Below are positions 1-5,716 of a DNA stretch of 11,433 nt, piece after piece. Position 1 is the first letter of the stretch. Every line of letters begins with the position of its first letter. The position numbers were made by a program, and so were the translations under genes. The notes under the pieces are model-generated. The model was given only the letters and a program-made list of their open reading frames with translations. It was not told where the DNA came from and did not search any database. Source of the stretch: Desulfobacterales bacterium (lineage in GTDB: Bacteria > Desulfobacterota > Desulfobacteria > Desulfobacterales > BuS5); the NCBI GenBank assembly GCA_016735355.1, contig JAERRQ010000173.1, positions 1-11,433 on the forward strand. Reading direction: 5' to 3'.

Positions 1-1
1 G

Positions 2-394
2 GCAGCTCATAATATTCCTTACGCAGCCACTGCAAGCATCGCCTTTCCTGAGGATATGATGAAAAAGGTGGAAAAGGCCAAAAAAATCAAAGGAACCCGA
101 TTTCTGCATGTTTTCGCTAGTTGCCCCACAGGCTGGCAGATCCCTTCGGAAATATCTATTAAAACAGCGCGCCAGGCTGTTCAAACCAGAATTTTCCCTT
201 TGTATGAAGTGTTTGACGGGGTCTCCTGGATAATCAACCGGATGCCTGATAAAATCCCGGTAGATGAATATTTTAAATCCCAGGGGCGTTTCAAGCACCT
301 TGCAGAGGAAGATCTGCGTGTAATTCAGGGTATGGTGGACGACAACTGGAAACTGCTGACGCAAAAAGCTGATATTGCCAACCAGGCGGTATAA
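2..394 (+). CDS. porB: Pyruvate:ferredoxin oxidoreductase, beta subunit (C-terminal part)
   Basis: This reading frame is open from the left edge of the window, so only the last 130 residues of the protein are present. The remaining part resembles the C-terminal end of the thiamine-diphosphate-binding beta subunit of multi-subunit pyruvate:ferredoxin oxidoreductases. Visible signatures are HNIPYAATAS, a short PEDMMKKVEKA helix, the FASCPTGW motif and a downstream FPLYEVFDG segment, in the family order. The enzyme oxidatively decarboxylates pyruvate to acetyl-CoA and passes electrons to ferredoxin in the cytoplasm of anaerobes. A full beta subunit is about 300 residues, so the TPP-binding motifs and the other subunits should lie to the left. 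The methionines near position 56 are internal, because the family similarity continues upstream of them. The stop codon is 6 bases before pncB, which suggests co-transcription. A different 2-oxoacid specificity (2-ketoisovalerate, for example) cannot be excluded from this fragment. Confidence 0.85.
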   Translation, partial: AAHNIPYAATASIAFPEDMMKKVEKAKKIKGTRFLHVFASCPTGWQIPSEISIKTARQAVQTRIFPLYEVFDGVSWIINRMPDKIPVDEYFKSQGRFKHLAEEDLRVIQGMVDDNWKLLTQKADIANQAV

Positions 395-400
395 CAACAA

Positions 401-1570
401 ATGCTCACCTCAATATTAGATAATGATTTCTACAAGTTTACAATGCAGAATGCTATTGTGAAACTTTTCCCGCGAGCCAAGGTACGATATAAATTTATTA
501 ATAGAGGGAAAAACAGATTTCCCGATGGTTTTGATCAATATCTGAAGGAAAACATCAACAAGTTGACGGAGCTGAAACTCACCTCTTCGGAACTATTATT
601 CTTAAAAGAAAAATGTTCATATCTTGATCCTACTTATATAGATTTTCTTCAAGGTTACAGGTTTGACGATAACGAAGTAAAGATAGCTTTAAAAAATGGC
701 GCCTTACAAGTAATAATTACAGGCTACTGGTATCGTACCATCCTCTGGGAAGTTCCTTTGCTGGCAATAATTTCCGAGTTGTTTTTCAGGTTGACCGGCC
801 GGAAAACATACTCTCAAAAAGATATATTGCTAATTGCCAAAAAAAAGGCTTTAAGATATAATAAGATAAAAGTTAGGATAGCCGATTTCGGTACCAGGCG
901 GAGATATTCATACACAAACCATGATATTGTTGTAAACGTATTATCAAAATACGGATCTTCCTCATTCATAGGCACAAGCAATGTTCACTTTGCCATGAAA
1001 TACAGTCTCATCCCTATTGGAACTCACGCCCATGAATGGTTTATGTTTCATGGAGCAAAATACGGTTATAAAATGGCAAACAGATTGGCCATGGAGCATT
1101 GGGTCGATATTTATCGGGGCAATCTTGGAATAGCATTATCAGATACTTATACTTCAAAAATTTTTTTCAAGGATTTCGATATAAAATTTGCCAAACTTTT
1201 TGACGGCGTGCGGCACGATTCAGGTGATCCCATCGAATTTGCAAACCGGATAATAGCGCATTATAAAAAATTTAATATAAATCCGAATTCAAAAACGATA
1301 ATTTTTTCTGATGGATTAAATCCGGATAAAGTAGAGGAAATTGCTGATTTTTGCCGCAACAAAATTAATATTTCTTTTGGAATCGGCACTGATTTTACAA
1401 ATGATGTCGGCGTTGAGCCATTAAATATCGTCATAAAGATGGTTGAGGCAAAACCTGAATGTCATGAGTGGACACCAACAGTTAAATTGTCTGATACCGT
1501 TGAAAAATATATCGGCGGACGCAGACCTATTCAATTATGCAAGGACATTTTGAATATAAAAGATCCTTAG
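401..1570 (+). CDS. pncB: Nicotinate phosphoribosyltransferase
   Basis: This 389-residue protein is a full-length nicotinate phosphoribosyltransferase, close to the roughly 400 residues of the enterobacterial PncB type. It converts nicotinate and PRPP to nicotinate mononucleotide, with ATP hydrolysis, in the Preiss-Handler NAD salvage pathway. The N-terminus has the family hallmark LDNDFYKFTMQ (residues 6-16). The segment PIGTHAHEW (205-213) holds the histidine that is phosphorylated in family members, most likely His211. RHDSGDP (271-277) and SFGIGTDFTNDVG (325-337) are the phosphate/PRPP-binding loops, and PLNIVIKMVEA (340-350) is also typical. The ATG at 401 gives the canonical N-terminus and is 6 bases after the porB stop. 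Only a weak Shine-Dalgarno-like AGGCGG (384-389) lies upstream, inside porB. The stop codon sits in the first copy of a 14-bp tandem repeat. All key motifs are intact. Confidence 0.95.
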   Translation: MLTSILDNDFYKFTMQNAIVKLFPRAKVRYKFINRGKNRFPDGFDQYLKENINKLTELKLTSSELLFLKEKCSYLDPTYIDFLQGYRFDDNEVKIALKNGALQVIITGYWYRTILWEVPLLAIISELFFRLTGRKTYSQKDILLIAKKKALRYNKIKVRIADFGTRRRYSYTNHDIVVNVLSKYGSSSFIGTSNVHFAMKYSLIPIGTHAHEWFMFHGAKYGYKMANRLAMEHWVDIYRGNLGIALSDTYTSKIFFKDFDIKFAKLFDGVRHDSGDPIEFANRIIAHYKKFNINPNSKTIIFSDGLNPDKVEEIADFCRNKINISFGIGTDFTNDVGVEPLNIVIKMVEAKPECHEWTPTVKLSDTVEKYIGGRRPIQLCKDILNIKDP

Positions 1571-1593
1571 AAGATAATCCTTAGAAGATAATC
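1563..1593 (+). repeat. 14-bp tandem repeat (2.2 copies) across the pncB stop codon
   Basis: The unit ATCCTTAGAAGATA occurs at 1563-1576 and again without change at 1577-1590, followed by three bases of a third copy. The first copy contains the last codons and the TAG stop of pncB. The second copy lies between the stop and the strong Shine-Dalgarno of the next gene. The perfect identity points to a recent slippage duplication. Confidence 0.9.
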
Positions 1594-1597
1594 AATC

Positions 1598-1606
1598 AAA
1601 GGAGGT
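1598..1606 (+). promoter_or_regulatory. Strong Shine-Dalgarno for the CBS-ACT gene
   Basis: AAAGGAGGT lies 6 bases upstream of the ATG at 1613. It is close to a full match to the 16S rRNA anti-Shine-Dalgarno and is one of the strongest ribosome binding sites in the window. It fixes the start of the following gene. Confidence 0.85.
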
Positions 1607-1612
1607 TGCAAA

Positions 1613-2296
1613 ATGTTAGTTAAAAACTGGATGGGTACAGAGATAAGATCAATCAACGCCGATGAGACCATAGAGCGTGCTGCAAAGCTTCACAAAGATA
1701 ACAATACCGGAGTGCTGCTCGTATTTGATAACAGAAAACTGGTGGGAATCGTGGCCGACAGGGATTTTGCAAAAGCATCTGTCTCCGAATTTCTAACTAT
1801 GGACAAAAGAGAAGTTCAACACCTTCTTTCCACTATTAAAGTCAGACAGATAATGTCGCATCATCCATTGACGGTTACTCGTGAGCATACGATGGATGAG
1901 ACTGCCGAAATTCTTTTGAAACATAAGGTATCCGCAGCTCCGGTATTGGATGATGACGGAAAAGTAGTGGGAATTATCAATCGCAACGATATCATGCAGT
2001 TCCTGAAGTCGGTCACAGGAGGAGATCAAATAGGCTACCAGCTTAACTTCAGTGTGCCGGATAAAGCTAATTGTATCACCGAAATTATCAATATAATAAA
2101 AGATTATGATGGAAGGATCTGGAATATAGTATCTTCCTATCATGGAGTCTCATATGGTTTTCGTAGAGTATCCATACGTGTTTATAGTATAAGTCCCGAT
2201 AATGTATCAGAACTGTTGAAGCGTGTGAAGGAGAAGACGCCTGAACTCTATGTTATAGATTATATTCAAAATCATAGAGGCGTCTTTAAAGATTGA
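1613..2296 (+). CDS. CBS domain pair plus ACT domain protein
   Basis: This 227-residue soluble protein has two CBS motifs followed by an ACT-like domain. The first CBS motif covers about residues 1-58 (WMGTEIRSINADETIERAA, then GIVADRDFAK). The second covers about 76-133 (IMSHHPLTVTREHTMDETAE, SAAPVLDDDGKVVGI, then NRNDIMQFL). Residues 138-215 form the ACT-like region, beginning YQLNFSVPDKANCITEIINI. CBS pairs usually bind adenosine nucleotides or S-adenosylmethionine, and ACT domains usually bind amino acids or similar small ligands. No catalytic domain is present, so this is probably a stand-alone ligand-sensing regulator; its ligand and partner cannot be read from the sequence. The ATG is set by a strong Shine-Dalgarno. 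Placement directly after pncB, an NAD-salvage gene, would fit adenylate sensing, but that is inference. The stop codon sits in the first copy of a second 14-bp tandem repeat. Confidence 0.88.
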   Translation: MLVKNWMGTEIRSINADETIERAAKLHKDNNTGVLLVFDNRKLVGIVADRDFAKASVSEFLTMDKREVQHLLSTIKVRQIMSHHPLTVTREHTMDETAEILLKHKVSAAPVLDDDGKVVGIINRNDIMQFLKSVTGGDQIGYQLNFSVPDKANCITEIINIIKDYDGRIWNIVSSYHGVSYGFRRVSIRVYSISPDNVSELLKRVKEKTPELYVIDYIQNHRGVFKD

Positions 2297-2329
2297 ACAA
2301 CAAAGATTGAACAACAAAGATTGAACAAC
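2291..2329 (+). repeat. 14-bp tandem repeat (2.8 copies) across the CBS-ACT stop codon
   Basis: The unit GATTGAACAACAAA occurs at 2291-2304 and 2305-2318, and a third copy is complete for 11 bases (2319-2329). The first copy carries the TGA stop of the CBS-ACT gene. Because 14 is not a multiple of three, the TGA triplets at 2294, 2308 and 2322 fall in all three forward frames. The array fills the gap up to the next gene, which has no recognisable Shine-Dalgarno just before its first start codons. Confidence 0.92.
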
Positions 2330-2343
2330 TTTTGTTTGCACCT

Positions 2344-2967
2344 ATGAATCCCTATCAGAAAGAACAATCAGAGGCCATTTCCATGGTCTGGAGACATCTT
2401 ATTGCTTTGGATACCGCAGCAATAGATGGTCTTAAAAATATGATTGCGGATTATCTACTATTTCGTAATAAAGTAAGCGAATTTCTTTCTGAACATTTCA
2501 GCGCCCTCTGTAATAGAAAATGTTATGAAAGCAAGCTCAGCGCATGTTGCTCTCGCGAAGGGATAATAATTTTTTTCGGCGATGTGGTCATTAATCTCAT
2601 TGAATCACAAGATTATGAAATTATGTCCATTCTTGCTACACTCGAACAGACCAACATGGGGTCAAAGTGTATATACCTTGGAAATAATGGATGTATTTGG
2701 CGTCTGAAACCGATTGTATGTGAGATGTTTTTATGTAAAACTGCCAAACAGGAAGTATTCAATGCCAATCCCCGCCTGGGTGAAATGTGGGATGAATTCA
2801 AAAGATGGGAAAAACTGTATAAATGGCCCGACAGGCCGGTGCTTTTTGATGATCTTGAAACTTATTTTATCAAAGCCGGTTTTTCATCAACATTAATGTA
2901 TCTACACAATAATCCCGGTCTTTTGAATGTTAAGAGGAAGTCTCAAATCTTGAAAAAATATGAGTAA
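2344..2967 (+). CDS. YkgJ-like cysteine-cluster protein
   Basis: This is a soluble protein of about 207 residues, rich in ordered cysteines. Counting from a TTG at 2332 (four residues further upstream), cysteines are at 60, 64, 72, 73, 113, 121, 130 and 135. They form C-x3-C-x7-CC, then KCIYLGNNGC, then RLKPIVCEMFLC. This spacing resembles the YkgJ family of putative zinc- or iron-chelating proteins, where a CC pair is followed by a 'C-x-DGRC-x-RPxxCR'-like segment, but it is divergent. I therefore claim the metal-binding cysteine cluster and not a biochemical reaction. The start is uncertain. The TTG at 2332 and the ATG at 2344 both lack a Shine-Dalgarno, whereas an ATG at 2383 has AGAGG about 9 bases upstream. 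An in-frame TGA at 2308 limits extension. The last 8 bases overlap the next gene, which suggests translational coupling. Confidence 0.65.
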   Translation: MNPYQKEQSEAISMVWRHLIALDTAAIDGLKNMIADYLLFRNKVSEFLSEHFSALCNRKCYESKLSACCSREGIIIFFGDVVINLIESQDYEIMSILATLEQTNMGSKCIYLGNNGCIWRLKPIVCEMFLCKTAKQEVFNANPRLGEMWDEFKRWEKLYKWPDRPVLFDDLETYFIKAGFSSTLMYLHNNPGLLNVKRKSQILKKYE

Positions 2968-3448
2968 GTTTATCGTAGGAGTTATGGGGCCTGGTGACAG
3001 GGCCCGGACAGAGGATGTTGCCGCTGCATACAAATTGGGACGCCTTATCGCCAAAGAAGAATGGGCGTTGCTTAGCGGAGGAAGAAATGCAGGGGTTATG
3101 GATGCGGCAAGCAGGGGAGCCAAGGAGGCCGGCGGTCTTACTATAGGCATAATGCCGGCACTCGATAAGGAATCAGTATCCCCTTCTGTCGAGATCCCCA
3201 TTTTTACAGGTATGGGGAGCGCGAGAAACAGCATTAATGTTTTAACGAGTGATGTGGTGATTGCATGCGGTATGGGTATCGGCACAGCGTCGGAAGTCGC
3301 CCTTGCGTTTAAAGCAGGCAAGCATGTGGTACTGCTTAATTCAACGGTAGAAAGCAAAAAGTTTTTCAAGAGTCTGGGATATGATGCATTGTATTTTGCA
3401 GATACACCAAAGGAGACAATCAGAATAATAAAAGAATTAAAAAAATAA
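2960..3448 (+). CDS. LOG-like Rossmann protein, TIGR00725 type
   Basis: This 162-residue protein resembles the TIGR00725 family, a group of small single-domain Rossmann-fold proteins related to LOG (cytokinin nucleotide phosphoribohydrolase), lysine-decarboxylase-like and SLOG nucleotide-binding domains. It starts with a beta strand and glycine turn (FIVGVMGPG, 4-12), followed by LLSGGRNAGVMDAA (37-50) and then GAKEAGG (53-59). The segment TGMGSARN (83-90) precedes ACGMGIGTASEVA (102-114). This last segment occupies the place of the classical PGGxGTxxE loop of LOG proteins: GIGT and the glutamate are kept, but the PGG is replaced. A role in binding or hydrolysing a nucleotide is likely for the fold, but the substrate is unknown. 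The ATG overlaps the end of the preceding cysteine-cluster gene by 8 bases, so the two may act together. An AT-rich stretch follows before the sigma-28 promoter. Confidence 0.8.
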   Translation: MSKFIVGVMGPGDRARTEDVAAAYKLGRLIAKEEWALLSGGRNAGVMDAASRGAKEAGGLTIGIMPALDKESVSPSVEIPIFTGMGSARNSINVLTSDVVIACGMGIGTASEVALAFKAGKHVVLLNSTVESKKFFKSLGYDALYFADTPKETIRIIKELKK

Positions 3449-3473
3449 AATATTCCGGCATCCTTTTTTATTC

Positions 3474-3500
3474 TAAAGTTTACGGCAAAACTGCCGATAA
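3474..3500 (+). promoter_or_regulatory. Sigma-28 (FliA) flagellar promoter
   Basis: TAAAGTTT at 3474-3481 is followed after exactly 11 bases by GCCGATAA at 3493-3500. Both elements match the enteric FliA consensus (TAAAGTTT-N11-GCCGATAA) at all 16 positions, with the right spacing. It lies 56 bases upstream of the preferred start of the FlgM-associated-like gene, and the predicted transcript would begin near 3507. Chance occurrence is very unlikely, and the product of the downstream gene agrees with flagellar class III control. Confidence 0.92.
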
Positions 3501-3556
3501 GTGCTTCAGGGAAAAATGGAATTATTAGTATGATATATAGTGCAGGGAAGAGGGCC

Positions 3557-3937
3557 ATGCATATACCTGGATATCAAATGCGGAATGTGTTAAACCTTTA
3601 CACTAGGCAGCTAAGGAATAACAAAAAATCCGCAAAGGAAAAACGGCACAACCGGGAAATGACTTTTGACCGTATCAGTATCTCGGCTGCGGGAAAACAG
3701 AAGGCGATCCTGGAAAGGATCACATCTGATATAATGAAAAAAATTTTTAATTTTAATTTTGATAAATATATGGAATGTAATGTGACAACTCAGCCTAAGG
3801 GAGCATTGAGCGGTAACGTTTCAGTTGAAAATAATGATAATAAAAAACTATTATTTCATACAATCGACAGCAATAATGTCAAATACAGAGAAACTCTTGA
3901 AATAAACGAATCAGACTTTCTGATTGAAGATGTATAA
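3557..3937 (+). CDS. Small FlgM-associated-like protein (DVU0524-type), sigma-28 controlled
   Basis: This 126-residue protein starts MHIPGYQMRNVLNLYTRQL. That opening resembles small Desulfobacterota proteins annotated as the DVU0524/FlgM-associated family, which typically begin with an IPxYQxxNVLxxYxxQL segment. A FlgM-like stretch follows, TFDRISISAAGKQKAILERI (36-55). After that come a helix ending DIMKKI and a polar C-terminal half with no membrane segment. The family function is not established to my knowledge; a role near the anti-sigma factor FlgM or in late flagellar assembly is inference. A consensus sigma-28 promoter upstream independently supports a flagellar role. An ATG at 3530 would add nine residues, but the one at 3557 is preferred: it has AGGGA 8 bases upstream and places the family-like MHIPGYQ at the N-terminus. 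A hairpin with a T-run follows the stop, so the gene looks monocistronic. Family assignment is from memory of sequence patterns. Confidence 0.68.
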   Translation: MHIPGYQMRNVLNLYTRQLRNNKKSAKEKRHNREMTFDRISISAAGKQKAILERITSDIMKKIFNFNFDKYMECNVTTQPKGALSGNVSVENNDNKKLLFHTIDSNNVKYRETLEINESDFLIEDV

Positions 3938-3945
3938 AAAGATAT

Positions 3946-3970
3946 CAAGCACAGGCTTGCTTTATTTTTT
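3946..3970 (+). terminator. Rho-independent-like terminator after the FlgM-associated gene
   Basis: CAAGC (3946-3950), loop ACAG and GCTTG (3955-3959) form a 5-bp stem, followed by C and TTTATTTTTT (3961-3970). The stem is short, so termination may be partial. It lies just after the stop codon at 3937 and would separate the sigma-28 unit from the signalling cassette. Confidence 0.6.
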
Positions 3971-4180
3971 GTGTTCCCCCTTTTTTTGCCCCGTTAAATA
4001 GAGCCTGAAAGAAAACTACCTGAAAAAACACTGTAAAACCTTTTCAAATCAGTCAAGATGGATTTTTTAACCATAGAAACATTTTTTATGAATGGGCAAT
4101 ATCTAAAATAATCTTTCATTATTGTGTATTTCTCCAGTTTTAATGATAAAAAAGAATCAGTTTAATTAGTGAGTTTAGTA

Positions 4181-5698
4181 ATGAAAAAAAAAATTCTTGT
4201 AGTTGATGATAATCGTGTACTGCTAAACTTTATTGACAGGATGCTGAGAAAGGAAGGGCATGAGGTGGCTATAGCAGGCGATGCTTTTGAGGCTCTGAAC
4301 ATCCTGACTGATTTTGTTCCTGATGTAATGTTTATAGATTTTATAATGCCCACAATTGATGGTGATAAGCTTTGCCAGATTGTTCGAAAAATGCGGCATA
4401 TGGATAATTGTTATATCGTCTTCATTACAGCAGCAGCTGCAGAGCTGGATTTTGACTATACAAAGGTAGGCGCGAATGCCTGCATTGCCAAAGGTTCTTT
4501 TGAATCTGTTGCCGGATATATCAAGGATGCAATCAGGGAGTCCGACATGCCGCATAGAAACAGCATTCCCAAAGCAATTATGGGTCTTGAGTCTATAAAT
4601 GCAAGGCAAATGACAAAGGAACTCCTTTCACGGCACCGCCATTTGCAAACGATTCTTGAAAGAATGGCTCAGGGAATTTTGGAGATTCAGTCCGATAAAG
4701 TCGTTTATGCAAATTCTGCCGCAGTTGCCCTTTTCGGGATGTCATATGAAGATATAATTGCATCATATCCACCTGATTTATTTGGAGAAAGTGTACGACC
4801 TGACATTGAAGCCACCATGAAGCCTGAAAACAGTTTGTCGGAGTTTGATAACCGTGATTTAAACACGGAACTGAACGGCCGGCAAGTATTAATCGAGTGT
4901 CTTCCCGTGGGAACAGAACCTACCGCAATTCTTCTGATCACTGATGTTACCCATAAAAAACGTCTTGAAACCAAATTTAATGAATTAAGAAGACTGGAAG
5001 CCATAGGGACTCTGGCAGGTGGGGTTGCCCATGATATAAATAATCTGCTTATGGGAATACAGGGCAACACTTCACTAATGCTGCTTGAAATAGAAAAAGA
5101 TACTATTCACTTTAATTTTGTTAAAAGTATTGAGAGATGTGTAAAAAAGGGCTCCAAGCTTACAAAAGAGCTCCTCGGTTTTGCCAGAGGTGGTAAATAT
5201 CTTGTTCGGCATATAGATTTAAACGGCCTTATAGAAAAGAATATATATATTTTTGATGATATAAACAGAATCATAAATCTCAATAAAGAGTATCAGGATG
5301 ACTTATGGGCCATAGAAGCCGATGAGAAACAGATAGAGCAAGTGCTGGTGACTATTTTTGTGAACGCATGCCAGGCAATTGGAACAAAAAGAGGAGAGAT
5401 CAGCATAAAAACAGAGAACATTTCCTTAACAAAAAATTTTACTGAACAATTTGAGGTTGAAGAGGGTGACTATGTAAAGCTGTCTTTGGCGGATAACGGC
5501 GTCGGCATAGATAATTCGGATAAAGATAGAATTTTCGAGCCATTTTTTACAACCAAAGAAATCGGCACCGGCACCGGCTTGGGACTTGCGGCTGTTTTTG
5601 GTATAATAAAAAATCATTATGGTATCATAAACTTTTCAAGTAAAAAAGATCAAGGTACTACTTTTAATATTTACTTGCCGTCGATTACTCAGCAGTAA
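4181..5698 (+). CDS. Soluble response-regulator/PAS/histidine kinase
   Basis: This 505-residue protein has no membrane segment. An N-terminal receiver domain (about 1-120) contains the acidic pair D9-D10, phospho-acceptor D53 in FIDFIMP, T83 and K104. A PAS-like region spans about 150-260, ending with ITDVTHKKRLE. The dimerisation/phospho-acceptor helix carries GGVAHDINNLL with His284. The ATPase domain has an N box (FVNACQAI, N395), DNGVGI (438-443), the F box IFEPFFTTK (451-459) and GTGTGLGLA (462-470). It should autophosphorylate His284 and is itself a phosphorylation target through D53, so it can take a middle position in a relay. The ATG at 4181 is preferred, giving the usual MKKKILVVDDN start, with a weak GTGAG upstream; a GTG at 4169 would add four residues. 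It heads a three-gene signalling cassette, after about 210 bases of AT-rich sequence in which I see no gene. Its signal is unknown. Confidence 0.92.
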   Translation: MKKKILVVDDNRVLLNFIDRMLRKEGHEVAIAGDAFEALNILTDFVPDVMFIDFIMPTIDGDKLCQIVRKMRHMDNCYIVFITAAAAELDFDYTKVGANACIAKGSFESVAGYIKDAIRESDMPHRNSIPKAIMGLESINARQMTKELLSRHRHLQTILERMAQGILEIQSDKVVYANSAAVALFGMSYEDIIASYPPDLFGESVRPDIEATMKPENSLSEFDNRDLNTELNGRQVLIECLPVGTEPTAILLITDVTHKKRLETKFNELRRLEAIGTLAGGVAHDINNLLMGIQGNTSLMLLEIEKDTIHFNFVKSIERCVKKGSKLTKELLGFARGGKYLVRHIDLNGLIEKNIYIFDDINRIINLNKEYQDDLWAIEADEKQIEQVLVTIFVNACQAIGTKRGEISIKTENISLTKNFTEQFEVEEGDYVKLSLADNGVGIDNSDKDRIFEPFFTTKEIGTGTGLGLAAVFGIIKNHYGIINFSSKKDQGTTFNIYLPSITQQ

Positions 5699-5716
5699 TT
5701 TTCCTAAAGGTTCGAG

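Noticed and set aside
3444..3473. A/T-only inverted repeat (AATAAAA with TTTTATT) as a terminator for the LOG-like gene
   Set aside because: The stem has no G:C pairs and such matches are expected by chance in poly-A/poly-T sequence.
2902..3558. Minus-strand frame of 218 codons opposite the LOG-like gene
   Set aside because: It is antisense to a well-supported gene, covers the sigma-28 promoter, shows only a compositionally hydrophobic start and no recognisable family or Shine-Dalgarno.
4122..4150. TTGTGT ... GATAAA as a housekeeping promoter for the signalling cassette
   Set aside because: With 17-base spacing it matches only 3 of 6 and 4 of 6 positions in very AT-rich sequence; a promoter is expected in 3971-4180 but cannot be placed.
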